Source of the DNA: Rubripirellula lacrimiformis
Lineage (GTDB): Bacteria; Planctomycetota; Planctomycetia; Pirellulales; Pirellulaceae
Assembly: GCF_007741535.1 (NCBI RefSeq)
Contig: NZ_CP036525.1
Location: 3,844,001-3,908,000 of the forward strand
Direction of reading: 5' to 3'
Length of the DNA stretch: 64,000 nt
Made by a program: the position numbers and the translations under genes. The notes under the pieces are model-generated. The model was given only the letters and a program-made list of their open reading frames with translations, ran no database searches and was not told the DNA's origin. Below, piece by piece: positions 47,846 through 57,769 of this stretch. How positions within the stretch are numbered: position 1 is the first letter of the stretch; every line of letters starts with the position of its first letter.

Positions 47846-48245
47846 ACGCGGACAAGTGCGGGTGGCAGGTGATAAGGAACCAAGCGGTCGTGGCCTACAG
47901 CCGACACGTTGTTCACGATCTGGTCAACCATTGTAAGCAACCATCGCCGCAGCGAAGTGCGTCTGCCGGTGTGCAATCGGCGATCCCAGGCGATACGTTG
48001 GCCGCATTTCAAGTTTCAACATGAGCCGTTTGGGCGATCGCCCCGGTTGTCTGTGCGCCGGAAACCGAGGCTATCGCCTAGCGGCTCATGAGATCGGCGG
48101 GGCGATGGGCGATGGGCGAATGCCGGATCGGCGTCGCTTCGCTCCTTGATCCGGCCTACTTTGATTGCGTCTCGAAAACGCAATCGGCAGACCCCGCAGC
48201 GTACCGCTGCGGGATCGTGCAATCATGGCGTCACACCTAGCCGAA
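47846..48245. other. Intergenic region rich in hairpins
   Basis: Contains the family B palindrome (48020-48090) and three further perfect hairpins: GCCGGATC/GATCCGGC (48122-48155), GATTGCGT/ACGCAATC (48163-48185) and CCCGCAGCG/CGCTGCGGG (48193-48213). It also has GGGCGAT repeated in tandem near 48103-48118. The last hairpin lies 33 bp past the pgk stop and could end pgk transcription. No gene is supported. Confidence 0.6.
48020..48090. repeat. Dispersed palindromic repeat family B, full copy
   Basis: A left arm of 29 bp (48020-48048, starting CATGAGCCG) and a right arm of 28 bp (48063-48090, ending CGGCTCATG) are imperfect inverted repeats around a 14-bp loop. The right arm in reverse complement matches 55150-55177 at 26 of 28 positions, and a weaker match lies at 15447-15467. 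The shared centre reads GGCGATAGCCTCGGTT. Confidence 0.8.
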
Positions 48246-49439
48246 TTAGGCTTCGTCAAGCAGGTCGACGGCGGCGAAAGCTTGGCCTTCTAGCATTGCC
48301 AAACTGGCTCCGCCACCGGTGCTGACGTGGCTGACCTGGTCGGCAAAGCCCAGTTGATCCACGGCTGCGGCACTGTCGCCACCACCGATGATGCTGATCG
48401 AATCGCTGTCCGCGACGGCTTGGGCAACTGCTTTGGTGCCGGCGTCCATCGGTGGCTTTTCGAACACGCCCATTGGCCCGTTCCAAACGATCGTTTTGGC
48501 TTTCTTGATCACTTCGGCGTACAGCTTTGCCGTTTCAGGACCGATGTCCAAACCTTCCATGCCGTCGGGAATCTGGCCGGCCGGAACGACCTTCTTGTTG
48601 CATCCCGCGATGTTTCCAAAATCATCGCCACAGTGGGTGTCGACGGGCAACATCAGCTTGTCGCCGCCCTTTTCGATCAGTTCCTTGGCCAATTCGACTT
48701 TATCTTTCTCGACCAGGCTATCGCCAATCTTGCCGCCTTGCGCCAAGGAGAACGTGTAGGCCATCGCGCCGCCGATCAAGACGGTGTCACAGATCCCAAG
48801 CAGGTTGTTGATGACGTTGATCTTGTCGCTGACCTTGGCACCGCCCAAGATGGCCACGAACGGACGACCGGGTTTGCTGATCGCGTCGCTGAGGTATTGG
48901 ATTTCACGAGCGACCAAGTGGCCGACCACGCGTGGCTTGCCAGCCATCGCTTCGGGGACGGCAACCATCGATGCATCACTGCGATGGCAGGTGCCGAATG
49001 CGTCGTTGCAGTAGATGTCGGCCATCGCGGCCAACTTGCCAGCGAATTCAGCGCAGCCCTTCTTTTCGCCGGAATTGAAACGTAGGTTTTCCAGCACGAC
49101 GACGCCACCGTCTTGCAACGCAGCCACTTTGGCCTTGGCATCGTCTTCGACCGTGTCGGATGCCATCGCGACCGGTTTGCCCAACAGTTCCGAGAGCGCC
49201 TTGGCGGCTGGTGCCAAGCTGAATTTGGATTCGAATCCGGTGCCGGCCGGTCGACCCAGGTGGCTGATCAAAATCAATTGACCACCACGGTCGACGACAC
49301 TCTTGATGCTCGGCAACGCCATGCGAACGCGGCGATCATCGGTCACGTTCTGGTTTTCGTCCAAAGGCACGTTGAAGTCGACTCGCATCAGCACTTTTTT
49401 GCCGGCGACATCCACTTGGTCGATCGTTTTCTTAGCCAT
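48246..49439 (-). CDS. pgk: Phosphoglycerate kinase
   Basis: Pgk interconverts 1,3-bisphosphoglycerate and 3-phosphoglycerate with ADP/ATP in glycolysis and gluconeogenesis. The 397 residues from the ATG at 49439 are full length. Motifs are [60 protein letters not shown] and the C-terminal nucleotide site [15 protein letters not shown] followed by [15 protein letters not shown]. An in-frame extension to 49925 is open but unlike the family. No gap or tpi gene is adjacent. Confidence 0.97.
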   Translation of the reverse strand: MAKKTIDQVDVAGKKVLMRVDFNVPLDENQNVTDDRRVRMALPSIKSVVDRGGQLILISHLGRPAGTGFESKFSLAPAAKALSELLGKPVAMASDTVEDDAKAKVAALQDGGVVVLENLRFNSGEKKGCAEFAGKLAAMADIYCNDAFGTCHRSDASMVAVPEAMAGKPRVVGHLVAREIQYLSDAISKPGRPFVAILGGAKVSDKINVINNLLGICDTVLIGGAMAYTFSLAQGGKIGDSLVEKDKVELAKELIEKGGDKLMLPVDTHCGDDFGNIAGCNKKVVPAGQIPDGMEGLDIGPETAKLYAEVIKKAKTIVWNGPMGVFEKPPMDAGTKAVAQAVADSDSISIIGGGDSAAAVDQLGFADQVSHVSTGGGASLAMLEGQAFAAVDLLDEA

Positions 49440-50030
49440 CGTTTGTTTCGTTCGTTTGAAGGAGAATCGAATGTGATCGGTAAATTCAGGAATCGTTGTT
49501 TCAGCAACTTGGTTGGATGACGCAAAACGATCTGGATCAGATCGAAAGGAGACGTCATCTGGCCGCAAAGGCCCCGTATCCACGGCCCCGTATCCGAGGA
49601 CCCGCATCCACGGCAACGTATCCGCGGCAACGCCAACGGGGTGGATCAAGCGTTTCGGGAAAAGATATTTTGTCACCGAACCAGCCCCTTTGGGGGTGGT
49701 GTCCATCGGTGTGAAACCCCGTCGGGGCTGCACCCGGTGTGGCTGCACAACATTTTCCTGAACCGCAGGTTTTCGTCCGTTGCATGGTCTCTGACCCGCG
49801 ATTATCGGGAATCCGGCATCAGTGTCGAGTACGCCACGAGATGTCCCGTTCTGGGCGGCCACCCTTTTCCTCAACTCGACAACCCCGACCAGCCGAAAAA
49901 CCCTCACAGGCCTTTCGTTCGGCACTTCGCTGACGAAGGTACGTTTCCAAGTCCCTGCGGAATCGCGGTTTCTGAGTTTTCAGACATCGCACTCCCGCTG
50001 GCGAACGATTGATTGGTGGATCAATTGGGC
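49440..50030. other. Divergent intergenic region upstream of pgk
   Basis: About 590 bp between pgk and the secreted unknown gene. It holds the 14-bp tandem array at 49572-49633. The rest shows no gene with coding character, although the pgk frame is open across much of it. Promoters of both flanking genes must lie here. Confidence 0.45.
49572..49633. repeat. 14-bp tandem array, four units
   Basis: Four copies of a core (Y)ATCCRMGG start at 49578, 49592, 49606 and 49620, spaced exactly 14 bp, with linkers such as GGCCCCGT and GGACCCGC. The core resembles the ATCCACG core of the 10919-11082 array. Confidence 0.8.
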
Positions 50031-50921
50031 ATGGACACGAATGACTCGGGGGAGACATCGGTGGCCGGGGGATCGATCCATACGATCGCACACGGAAGGT
50101 GGTTTTGCGCAATCGCATTGGCGATGTGCTTGACGACATCGCCGAATGTTGCGAACGCAGAGGGCGGCCTATTTGGCCACTCCAGTAACGACGCAGATAC
50201 CAGCAGCAAGCAGCGGAAAGCCGCGATCGCTTCGTTGCCGATGCAGCGGCTGACTCAATCGGCACAGGCACGCATCATGTCGATCGTCGATTCGCCGACG
50301 ATCTATCGTCGTTTGCCGCCTCAGGCAATCGACTGTGACCAAAACATGTTCTTGTTCCTAAGCCGGAATCCCGAGGTCCTAGTCGGTATGTGGGACCTGA
50401 TGGGAATCACCAACGTCCAGATCCGACGGACCGGGCCGTACCAGCTAGAAGCGATCGACGGCAGCGGCACAACCTGTCAGATCGATCTGGTCTACGGGGA
50501 CCCGCACATGCACATCTTCGTCGCCTCGGGTAGCTACGACGGAAAGATGGTCGCCAAATCGGTTGATGGCAAAGGCGTCTTCATTCTGTCCAGCCGCTAT
50601 TCACAAGCCAACGAAGGTCGCACCACCGTGACCGGCACGATCGACTGTTTTCTACAACTGGAAAGCTTGGGTGCCGACCTGATCGCCCGGACGCTTAGCG
50701 GTTTGATCGGGCGATCGGCTGATGTCAACTTTGCGGAAACCGCCCGCTTCATCGCGCAGGTGTCTCAGGCTTCGGAAAAGAACCCGCGATCGATGCTGGA
50801 TGTCGCTTCGCGTCTGCCACAAGTGGACGAACAGACGCGGCGTGATTTCGCAGGCCAAATCGCCGATGTTGCACGCGGTGCAGCGGATCGGGACCAGCGT
50901 GTCGCTCGAGTCCCGCAGTGA
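50031..50921 (+). CDS. Secreted protein of unknown function
   Basis: A 296-residue protein from the ATG at 50031; a TTG at 50013 is an alternative. A hydrophobic segment (about residues 24-43) ending SPNVANAEGG looks like a signal peptide with cleavage after ANA. The mature part contains LFLSRNPEVLVGMWDLMGIT, GDPHMHIFVASGSYDG and TGTIDCFLQLESLGADLIAR, and ends in a helical tail. I do not recognise a family; similar proteins are common in planctomycetes by general form. It is convergent with the pseudouridine synthase gene, with 2 bp between stops. Confidence 0.75.
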   Translation: MDTNDSGETSVAGGSIHTIAHGRWFCAIALAMCLTTSPNVANAEGGLFGHSSNDADTSSKQRKAAIASLPMQRLTQSAQARIMSIVDSPTIYRRLPPQAIDCDQNMFLFLSRNPEVLVGMWDLMGITNVQIRRTGPYQLEAIDGSGTTCQIDLVYGDPHMHIFVASGSYDGKMVAKSVDGKGVFILSSRYSQANEGRTTVTGTIDCFLQLESLGADLIARTLSGLIGRSADVNFAETARFIAQVSQASEKNPRSMLDVASRLPQVDEQTRRDFAGQIADVARGAADRDQRVARVPQ

Positions 50922-50923
50922 CG

Positions 50924-51859
50924 TTACTTTTGACGTCCGACGCCGCCGGCTAAGAACTTCTGCATCGCGGCCGGTAACTTAGATTCCAGGGTCATCGGTT
51001 TGCCGGATACCGGATGTTCAAACCCCAGCGTCATCGCGTGCAGGGCAATTCGTTTGCGAATCCAACGGGCGTGCATCGATTGATCGGTTTTGTACCGCGG
51101 GTCGCCCAGGACCGGATGTCCGGCGTGGGCAAACTGGACGCGGATCTGGTTCCGTTTGCCGGTATCTAGCGTGACCTCGACGTGCGTGGTGTCTTCCATC
51201 CGACGGATCACCTTGTAATGGGTCACCGCACGTTCGGCGTTCTTCGATGGGCCAGTGACGTAGCGATCCAGGTTGTTGCCGGTTGCCAGGTGTGAGTCGA
51301 AAGTTCCCGCGTCGTCGGTCATGACGCCTGCGACAATGGCGGCATAGACGCGATTCGGTTTGCGGTGTTTGAACTGTTCGATCAGCTTATCCGCGACCTC
51401 TTGGTTCTTGCCCATCACCAACAATCCGCTGACTTCGCGATCCAGCCGGTGGATTACAAAGGCTTGGCGGCGACGTTTGGAATGCGACAAGTACAACGTC
51501 ACCCGGTCGACCAGCGTGTTGGATTCGTGGTGGTCGGTGGGCACGGTGAGGGTGCCGGCGGCTTTATCGACAACGATCAGCGCGTCGTCTTCGTGAACGA
51601 TCGTGAAGGTACGGTCGGCCCAGCGGATTTTCTTCTTCTCGCGATAGCGTTGGTTGGCGTCGTATCGAATGCTAACCTGGTCGCCCTCGGCCACCGGTTC
51701 GCCGCCGTCATTGACCGACGCTCCGTTGATGGTGACACATCCGTGGTCGATCAAACCGCGAACCTGACTGTGCGATATCTGAGTCAGTTCTCGCACGATC
51801 GCGTCGACCCGCCCGGCTTGTTCCGGCAAAATGGTGGTCTCGGCTGTGGTTAGCGGCAT
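50924..51859 (-). CDS. RluA-family pseudouridine synthase
   Basis: A 311-residue enzyme. An N-terminal S4 RNA-binding domain (about residues 15-75, GRVDAIVRELTQISHSQVRG) precedes the catalytic domain. The catalytic motif VIHRLDREVSGLLVMGKN carries the aspartate that attacks uridine C6. TLDTGKRNQIRVQFAHAGHP and VLGDPRYK are also typical of RluC/RluD-type enzymes. It isomerises specific uridines in 23S rRNA or tRNA; the exact site (RluC, RluD or another) cannot be assigned here. Confidence 0.92.
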   Translation of the reverse strand: MPLTTAETTILPEQAGRVDAIVRELTQISHSQVRGLIDHGCVTINGASVNDGGEPVAEGDQVSIRYDANQRYREKKKIRWADRTFTIVHEDDALIVVDKAAGTLTVPTDHHESNTLVDRVTLYLSHSKRRRQAFVIHRLDREVSGLLVMGKNQEVADKLIEQFKHRKPNRVYAAIVAGVMTDDAGTFDSHLATGNNLDRYVTGPSKNAERAVTHYKVIRRMEDTTHVEVTLDTGKRNQIRVQFAHAGHPVLGDPRYKTDQSMHARWIRKRIALHAMTLGFEHPVSGKPMTLESKLPAAMQKFLAGGVGRQK

Positions 51860-52552
51860 CGCGTTGGGCTCCTGGGGACCTGAAAACGTGGCATTCTAGC
51901 GACTTGCGCCGCATCATCGTCAGTCCCCAACGCCGCGGTGGATGGCGAAACATTGCGGGGGGCTTGGAAGTCCCCGTTCGCTGCCTGCCGGATTCGACGC
52001 GATGGCATCGTGTTTTGCCGTCGCGTCGCGGCTGGAAATTTGAATCGAGTTAGGATTCGTCGTCATGAATCGTCGTGCAACAGCGGAATACGCGCCCTTT
52101 GCGTCAGTCTGCGGCATAGTGGCGTTTTGACACGCAAAATCGTTCGTTCGCCAGTCTCGTCGATCCGTTATTATCGACCATGTTCTGCGCAGGTCTGGAC
52201 GGATGGGGGGGACCCCGTTTTGTGCGGCCCAGCAGGGCACCGAACTTTTCGATTGCGGGCACAGGGGTTGCCCAGCCGGCAATCTTTCGCTCACCAACCT
52301 GGGAGGTTTCTTCGGAATCAGTTCGCCAGCCGTTGCCCCAAGAAGCGCCGAGCCGAGTTTCGCGAACTTGGCCGGTGGTTCCTCCGGCACGTCGGTGGAT
52401 CGGTTGTAGGTTTCATTCGTCAGCTTCGGTGTCGTGCATTCAAGCACGTCGCGGAGTCGCCAGACAAATCCCACTACCTTGAATCCACCGCCATTGCTCG
52501 ATTCGCTTGTTGGTCCATTGATCGGACGACTCGCAAGTCACCAAGCAAAGCA
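51860..52552. other. Intergenic region upstream of glgX
   Basis: Almost 700 bp. Long open frames exist on both strands because of base composition; none has domain character. It must carry the promoters of the divergent pseudouridine synthase gene and of glgX. No repeat was recognised. Confidence 0.4.
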
Positions 52553-54667
52553 ATGGCTGGTTCTAATATCGGAGAAGCCTGCAAGATGCTAATGCGCCAG
52601 CCGTGTCCTACCCTTCAGTTTGCTTACGCACCACCCTTCGGTGCGACACTGCAGGATACCGGAGTCCAATTTTCGGTTTTCAGCCGTTCGGCCACAGCGA
52701 TGCGACTGCTGCTGTACAACAAGGTCGGTGACCGAGAACCTTCCGAAATCCTAGAATTTGATCGAGATACTGACCGTTGGGGTGATGTCTGGAGCATGCA
52801 TGTTCCAGCGATCGCTGCGGGCCAGTTGTATCACTTCCAAGCTTGTGGCCCCTGGGCGCCCGAACGTGGTCAACGATTTGATTCCACCGCTCGATTGATC
52901 GACCCCTACGCACAGGCTCTGGCCGGCGAATTTCAAAAGGGCAGCGACGGTGTCGTCCGTCCGCCCAAATGCGTGGTCGTCGACAGCGATTTTGACTGGG
53001 AAGGTGACCGACACGTTCGGCACGACATCAGCGAGTCGGTGATCTATGAAATGCACGTCAAGGGTTTCACCAAGAGCAAGACTGCCAAGGTCAAGTGCCC
53101 CGGTACCTACTTGGGCGTGATCGAAAAGATCCCGTACTTGCAAGAACTAGGCGTCACCGCCGTCGAACTGATGCCGGTCAACGAGTTCCCGATCAAGGAC
53201 ATCAACGGCAACAAAATGGATCGTTCCAACTATTGGGGATACGATCCGATGGCGTTCTTCTCGCCGCACCGCGGCTACGCACACGACAAGACGCCTGGTG
53301 CGCAGGTTCGTGAATTCAAGGAAATGGTCAAGGCACTTCACAAGGCTGGCATCGAAGTCATCCTGGACGTCGTCTTCAACCACACCTGCGAAGGCAACGA
53401 AAAGGGCCCAACGCTTTCGTTCAAGGGACTGGAAAATTCAGTCTATTACATCCTGTCCGAAGGTCAGCACTTCTGTAACTACAGCGGTTGTGGAAACACG
53501 CTGAACGGAAACCATCCGGTCGTGCGTGAAATGATCTTTCATTGCCTGCGTCACTGGGTTCACAACTACCACATCGACGGGTTCCGTTTCGATCTGGCTA
53601 GTATCCTGAGCCGCGACACCAAGGGGAACTTGATCCCGAACCCACCGATGGTGGAACTGATTGCCGAAGATCCATTGTTGGCCGATACCAAGATCATTGC
53701 CGAAGCATGGGACGCCGCTGGTGCCTATCAAGTGGGGTCGTTCGGCGGTGCACGTTGGGCCGAATGGAACGGTCGCTATCGTGATGATGCTCGCGGATTT
53801 TGGCGTGGCGATGGCGGTACCCTCGGTGCAATGGCAACCCGTTTGGCCGGCAGCAGCGATTTGTACGAACATGATGGTCGACCGCCGCACTGCAGCATCA
53901 ACCTGATCACCACCCACGACGGGTTCACCATGAACGACCTTGTTTCGTACAAGGAAAAGCACAACATGGCCAATGGTGAAAACGGTTGCGATGGTGACAA
54001 CCACAACATCAGCGACAACTATGGCGTCGAAGGCCCGACCCGCAAGAAAGCGATCACCGTTACCCGCGATCGCCAGATCCGGAACATGCTAAGCACCCTG
54101 TTGCTAAGCCAAGGTGTGCCGATGATTGTCAGCGGTGATGAAGTTCGTCGTACGCAGAAAGGCAATAACAACGCCTACTGCCAAGATAACGACATCAGTT
54201 GGTTCGATTGGCGTCTGGTCAAAAAACACGACGATGTTTTCCGTTTCGTGAAAAACCTGATCAAGTTCCGACGCGAACAGCCCACTGTACGGCGTAAAAA
54301 CTACCTGACCGGGCAACCGGTTGACGGTCGCATGATCCCCGACGTTTCTTGGTATGCCCCCAGCGGACATCACCTGGAATGGAGCCAGTCGGAACTGGCG
54401 ATGGTCGCCTACATCGCCGCCCCTAGCCGGGTGGATGATCCCGAAGGTCTGGGCCGTGACATCGTGATGATGTTCAACAGCACTGGCCAAGAACGAACGT
54501 TCAAGATGCCAGAGATCGGGTGGGGAACCAACTGGAACCTGTTCATTGACACCGCTGCGGAATCTCCCGGCGACATCTATCCGGATGTCGATGGCCCGAT
54601 GCCCGCCGCAGGCCATTCGATCGTGATGCCCTGCCATTCGATGAAGGTCATGGTCAGCCAACAGTAG
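52553..54667 (+). CDS. glgX: Glycogen debranching enzyme GlgX-like (GH13)
   Basis: A GH13 isoamylase-type enzyme that hydrolyses alpha-1,6 branches of glycogen. The ATG at 52553 gives 704 residues, and the ATG at 52586 (with GGAG before it) is equally possible. An N-terminal CBM48 region (GVQFSVFSRSATAMRLLLYN) precedes the barrel. Motifs are VIYEMHVKGFTKS, VELMPVNEF, DVVFNHTCEGN, the nucleophile region GFRFDLASILSRD, the acid/base KIIAEAWDAAGAYQVG and TTHDGFTMNDLVSY. A C-terminal beta domain follows. No glycogen synthase gene is adjacent. Confidence 0.92.
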   Translation: MAGSNIGEACKMLMRQPCPTLQFAYAPPFGATLQDTGVQFSVFSRSATAMRLLLYNKVGDREPSEILEFDRDTDRWGDVWSMHVPAIAAGQLYHFQACGPWAPERGQRFDSTARLIDPYAQALAGEFQKGSDGVVRPPKCVVVDSDFDWEGDRHVRHDISESVIYEMHVKGFTKSKTAKVKCPGTYLGVIEKIPYLQELGVTAVELMPVNEFPIKDINGNKMDRSNYWGYDPMAFFSPHRGYAHDKTPGAQVREFKEMVKALHKAGIEVILDVVFNHTCEGNEKGPTLSFKGLENSVYYILSEGQHFCNYSGCGNTLNGNHPVVREMIFHCLRHWVHNYHIDGFRFDLASILSRDTKGNLIPNPPMVELIAEDPLLADTKIIAEAWDAAGAYQVGSFGGARWAEWNGRYRDDARGFWRGDGGTLGAMATRLAGSSDLYEHDGRPPHCSINLITTHDGFTMNDLVSYKEKHNMANGENGCDGDNHNISDNYGVEGPTRKKAITVTRDRQIRNMLSTLLLSQGVPMIVSGDEVRRTQKGNNNAYCQDNDISWFDWRLVKKHDDVFRFVKNLIKFRREQPTVRRKNYLTGQPVDGRMIPDVSWYAPSGHHLEWSQSELAMVAYIAAPSRVDDPEGLGRDIVMMFNSTGQERTFKMPEIGWGTNWNLFIDTAAESPGDIYPDVDGPMPAAGHSIVMPCHSMKVMVSQQ

Positions 54668-54825
54668 TTGGCAATGAAGCGTTTTAAGGCCGGCGGCGGA
54701 ACACTTCGCCGCTGGCCCACTTTCGTGGGGGGGACACCCTTCCGACCATCGCAAGAAAATCCGTCGTTGATATACTTGAAGTCTTCCAATAGTCCCCCAA
54801 ACGAATCTTCAACCAAGAGACCACG

Positions 54826-55008
54826 ATGAGTCGACTTTCCGTATTGCTTGGCGCCAGCCTTTTCTCGCTGTGTGTTTTGGCTGGATGCGGTGGTTCTGCA
54901 GAGAACACCAACATCGCAGAAAACGCTGACCAAGCTGCGATGGACGCTTATGAGGCTGCCGTTGCCCAAGAGAGCGCCGGAATGGACAGCACGCCTGCAG
55001 CAAAGTAG
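54826..55008 (+). CDS. Small lipoprotein
   Basis: A 60-residue protein with a lipoprotein signal (residues 1-20) ending in the lipobox VLAGC. The mature part is 40 acidic residues rich in Ala, Glu, Asp and Asn without aromatic residues except one tyrosine. A strong intrinsic terminator follows. Such short lipoproteins are frequent in planctomycetes; function unknown. Confidence 0.75.
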   Translation: MSRLSVLLGASLFSLCVLAGCGGSAENTNIAENADQAAMDAYEAAVAQESAGMDSTPAAK

Positions 55009-55036
55009 TACGAAACGTCCTGCCTTCTAAGAATCG

Positions 55037-55065
55037 ACCTCGGGTGACACGCTCGAGGTTTTTTT
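55037..55065 (+). terminator. Rho-independent terminator of the small lipoprotein gene
   Basis: ACCTCGGG (55037-55044) pairs with CTCGAGGT (55052-55059) across 7 nt, with one G-T pair, followed by a run of seven T (55059-55065). Confidence 0.9.
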
Positions 55066-55149
55066 ATGCGCTGATCGGGTAATGATTGGCGAACATGGCA
55101 ATCGCGATGAATTACCGCGTAGCGGAAGTCGCCAAAGGGCTGTCAATTT

Positions 55150-55177
55150 CATAAGCCGTTAGGCGATAGCCTCGGTT
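55150..55177. repeat. Dispersed repeat family B, single-arm copy
   Basis: This 28-bp sequence (CATAAGCCGTTAGGCGATAG, then CCTCGGTT) equals one arm of the palindrome at 48020-48090 with two differences, in reverse orientation. The second arm is reduced to AACCGA at 55190-55195. A hairpin CCCGCA/TGCGGG at 55222-55240 follows, similar to the one at 48193-48213. Confidence 0.75.
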
Positions 55178-55258
55178 ATGTCTCACATAGCAACCGACGG
55201 AAAACAACTTCAAAATCGAATCCCGCAGTCGTATTGCGGGGGTTTGATAGGGCGCATG

Positions 55259-55289
55259 AAAAACCCCGGACTCGGTTGAGTCCGGGGTT
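55259..55289 (-). terminator. Rho-independent terminator of the DUF1559 gene
   Basis: AAAAA (55259-55263), CCCCGGACTC (55264-55273), GGTT, GAGTCCGGGG (55278-55287). On the minus strand it is a perfect 10-bp stem and five T, about 50 bp past the stop. Confidence 0.92.
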
Positions 55290-55337
55290 GGTGGTTCGTT
55301 GCGTTTGCTTTCGGTGATTCCGAAACTCGCAATCGTC

Positions 55338-56564
55338 TTAGAATTCGCCGTTCAGCACTTCTTTGGATGCGCGGGTTCCAAGTGCACCCCAAAGACCGTA
55401 AGGGCTTGGAGCACCCGATGCGTTCTTGTTGGCAGCGGTTCCGCTGATCCAGACAACTGGGTTCGTTTGCGTGCCGGCTTCGATCGAATCGGTGATGAAC
55501 TTGATCGCTCCGTCACCCATCAATACATGGATGCCGCCTTGGTGGCGACTGGATCCGGTCGTGATCGATGGACCGTTGGAATCGTGCGGGATGCAGATCG
55601 GTCCGTTCGGTGGCAAAATGGTGAACGACATGGATTGCATGTTTTGCGAGTCAGCCCAGCGGAATCCACGTCCCTTGGTTGCTACTTCGAAATCGTTGCC
55701 TGCGAGCCAGAAGCGTGGTCGCAATGGATCGATCATCGCCAGTTCTTGGCAGATGTGGGGATTGTCTCGGATTTCTGTTTGTCCGCCTTGACCACTGGGG
55801 TGCTTCTTGCCAATCGTTCGCGTGTCGTTGTCGCCAAGATCCGTGGTCATTTCCATCATTGCGATGGTGTTGGACAGTCCGTCGAGCACGTCGCGGAACC
55901 TCATGGATTTGTGTCGAACGAACATTCCGCGGTTGGCCGATCGGGATTCTTGCGCCCAGCTGCTGTTTGGCCCAACGTCTGGGTCCAGTTCACCATGTTG
56001 AGCACGCCAGAACGAATCACCCATGCACGATGCGTAGTTCGAACGTCCAAGCGAAGGAAGTCCTACACCCGGGTCGCTTGGGCAGCGAAGGGTTGGCACC
56101 TCGGTCGCCCACGGTAGGTATTGAAGTTGTTCAGGTGTGGGGCCCATTGCCGGCCAGGGATTGATTGTCGTTCCGATCGCCGCGCCAGTGTTGCCGTCGG
56201 TGCGTTGCGAGTTGGGATTCGAAATTTGTTCCCAAAGAGCTTGTTGCTCCAGGAACGGGGTCATTCCGACCAAGGCGCTCAAACGCCAGTGGTTGTTGGT
56301 GGTGTAGCCAGTCCACCAGTTTTGGCCGTTGTCTGAACCGTCATCGGTACCGGTCCCGTGGACTGGCATCTGGTTGAAGGCACTGTGGTAGTTGTGCAGA
56401 CCCAATCCCAATTGCTTGAAATTATTGCTGCAGCTCATTCGGCGAGCCGCTTCTCGTGCTGCTTGAACGGCGGGCAACAACAGACCCACAAGAACTCCGA
56501 TGATGGCGATCACCACCAACAACTCGACCAGCGTGAACCCCTTGGGAAGTCCCGAGCGTTTCAT
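55338..56564 (-). CDS. DUF1559 pseudopilin-like protein
   Basis: A 408-residue protein from the ATG at 56564. The N-terminus is a type IV prepilin signal: [20 protein letters not shown] with the Gly-Phe cleavage site and Glu5, then [20 protein letters not shown], the planctomycete DUF1559 hallmark. The body includes [20 protein letters not shown] and the C-terminal H-x9-DG segment [16 protein letters not shown]. Planctomycetes carry many such genes; a role in pseudopilus or surface assembly is inferred. It ends at a strong terminator. Confidence 0.95.
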   Translation of the reverse strand: MKRSGLPKGFTLVELLVVIAIIGVLVGLLLPAVQAAREAARRMSCSNNFKQLGLGLHNYHSAFNQMPVHGTGTDDGSDNGQNWWTGYTTNNHWRLSALVGMTPFLEQQALWEQISNPNSQRTDGNTGAAIGTTINPWPAMGPTPEQLQYLPWATEVPTLRCPSDPGVGLPSLGRSNYASCMGDSFWRAQHGELDPDVGPNSSWAQESRSANRGMFVRHKSMRFRDVLDGLSNTIAMMEMTTDLGDNDTRTIGKKHPSGQGGQTEIRDNPHICQELAMIDPLRPRFWLAGNDFEVATKGRGFRWADSQNMQSMSFTILPPNGPICIPHDSNGPSITTGSSRHQGGIHVLMGDGAIKFITDSIEAGTQTNPVVWISGTAANKNASGAPSPYGLWGALGTRASKEVLNGEF

Positions 56565-57769
56565 AGACGTACCTTTAGAACCGAAAATTAGATTGTGGAA
56601 AGCGAAGGCAGAGCTGTACAGAACAACCCTGTCGTATCCGCCGAAATTGCGCAGGCGGGATAGCTTATTCATCGGCGTCGACATTGACAATGGTTCGGGG
56701 GGAAAATCCCAACCCTTGCCGTTGTCGCAAATCCGACAGATCGTGGCGTGTTCCAAACGTTAACAATAGAGATGTCCGTTCAGTTTCCCGCCCCGCCAGA
56801 ATCCCGGATCCGTGATCGGATTCGGCCCACGCCCCGGTTCATCCCGGCCGAAGAATGTCAGGCAAGGCAGAGATCGTCTGATCGTTTTCGTGCCCGTATG
56901 CGTTTGTCAAATGGTGCGCTGGGCAACCCCAGGATGAGGGGAGATTCTCTAGGCGATCGTGAGCACTGGAGTGAATCGACAAGCCGGCGATGCATGCCGA
57001 GGGGGACGATGGGGTCTTTCCAGGGGGTTGGCAATTGCGAGGGAGAACCCCAAACAGGTGCCCCTCCGCTTTGGGCAGGAAGGGCGCGCAGGACGCCCCT
57101 AAGTGCGGGGAGCGGAGCGCGGGTGCTGTTAGCGTTGCGGGCAGGACAGGAGGCTCGCTGTGTTGGGCATCGCGAAAATGCCTGACGGGTGGTGGAAGAG
57201 TCCGTACAGGGCCACCGGATGCGGAACGCGAGCAGAAAAGCGATGAAGTCGGCTGGGTCGCGCTAATCGGTGGCAGTCGGGCGCTTGGGTTTCCGGCGAT
57301 GGGGATGTCCAACGTCGACCATGGAGGCTGGCCCAGTCGCAGCGGCTGCGCTCAAGCCGCCGGTTTCCCCCACACCGGGCCGACCGCACAGCATGTCGGC
57401 ACGGTCGTTGGGGTAGGCGAATCGGAAGCGGGCGTTGATTCGGTTTGCGAGGTTTGCTTCGATCGTTCGGGAAGCAACGTATGGCCAGGTTTGAGTTGGC
57501 AGATTTTTCTTGTCGCACCGGGGGCCGTGAACGGGAAATTTCGTGGATGGGGGGCCACGGATGGTCACTGCTATGGGACCAGCGGCGTGAAGTCGGTAAC
57601 CTGTTTGTTGTTACGAATTTTCGAGCTTTCCTTTCCCTGCCGCGCTGCATCAGCAACCCGCCTTGTCATTTTCAGGCGATTGGCGAACATAAAGGTACGG
57701 CGATCAGTTTGATCACCTCTCTACCTGAGCGAAAAGCTACTCCTTTCTCTCCTATTCGACAGACACCGA
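56565..57769. other. 1.2-kb region without a supported gene, upstream of clpP
   Basis: A GC-rich stretch between divergent genes. Several long frames exist on both strands, but their translations are Gly/Arg/Pro-rich with no motif. The part 57010-57150 has many short self-complementary pieces (GGGGTT/AACCCC, GGGCG/CGCCC). It does not fit RNase P RNA, tmRNA or SRP RNA consensus elements. A weak promoter-like TTGTCA (about 57663) followed by AACATA after 17 nt lies about 85 bp before clpP1. Confidence 0.4.

Noticed and set aside
51920-52474. A 184-codon minus-strand open frame upstream of glgX
   Set aside because: No signal, no domain, mixed Pro/Arg/Ser composition, and overlapping open frames on the other strand.
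56880-57300. Possible RNase P RNA or tmRNA in the gap before clpP
   Set aside because: The conserved GAGGAAAGTCC and ACAGAAA elements of RNase P and the tmRNA ends were not found on either strand.
56990-57712. A 240-codon plus-strand open frame
   Set aside because: The translation is Gly/Arg/Cys-rich, has no domain or signal and other frames are equally open; it reflects base composition.
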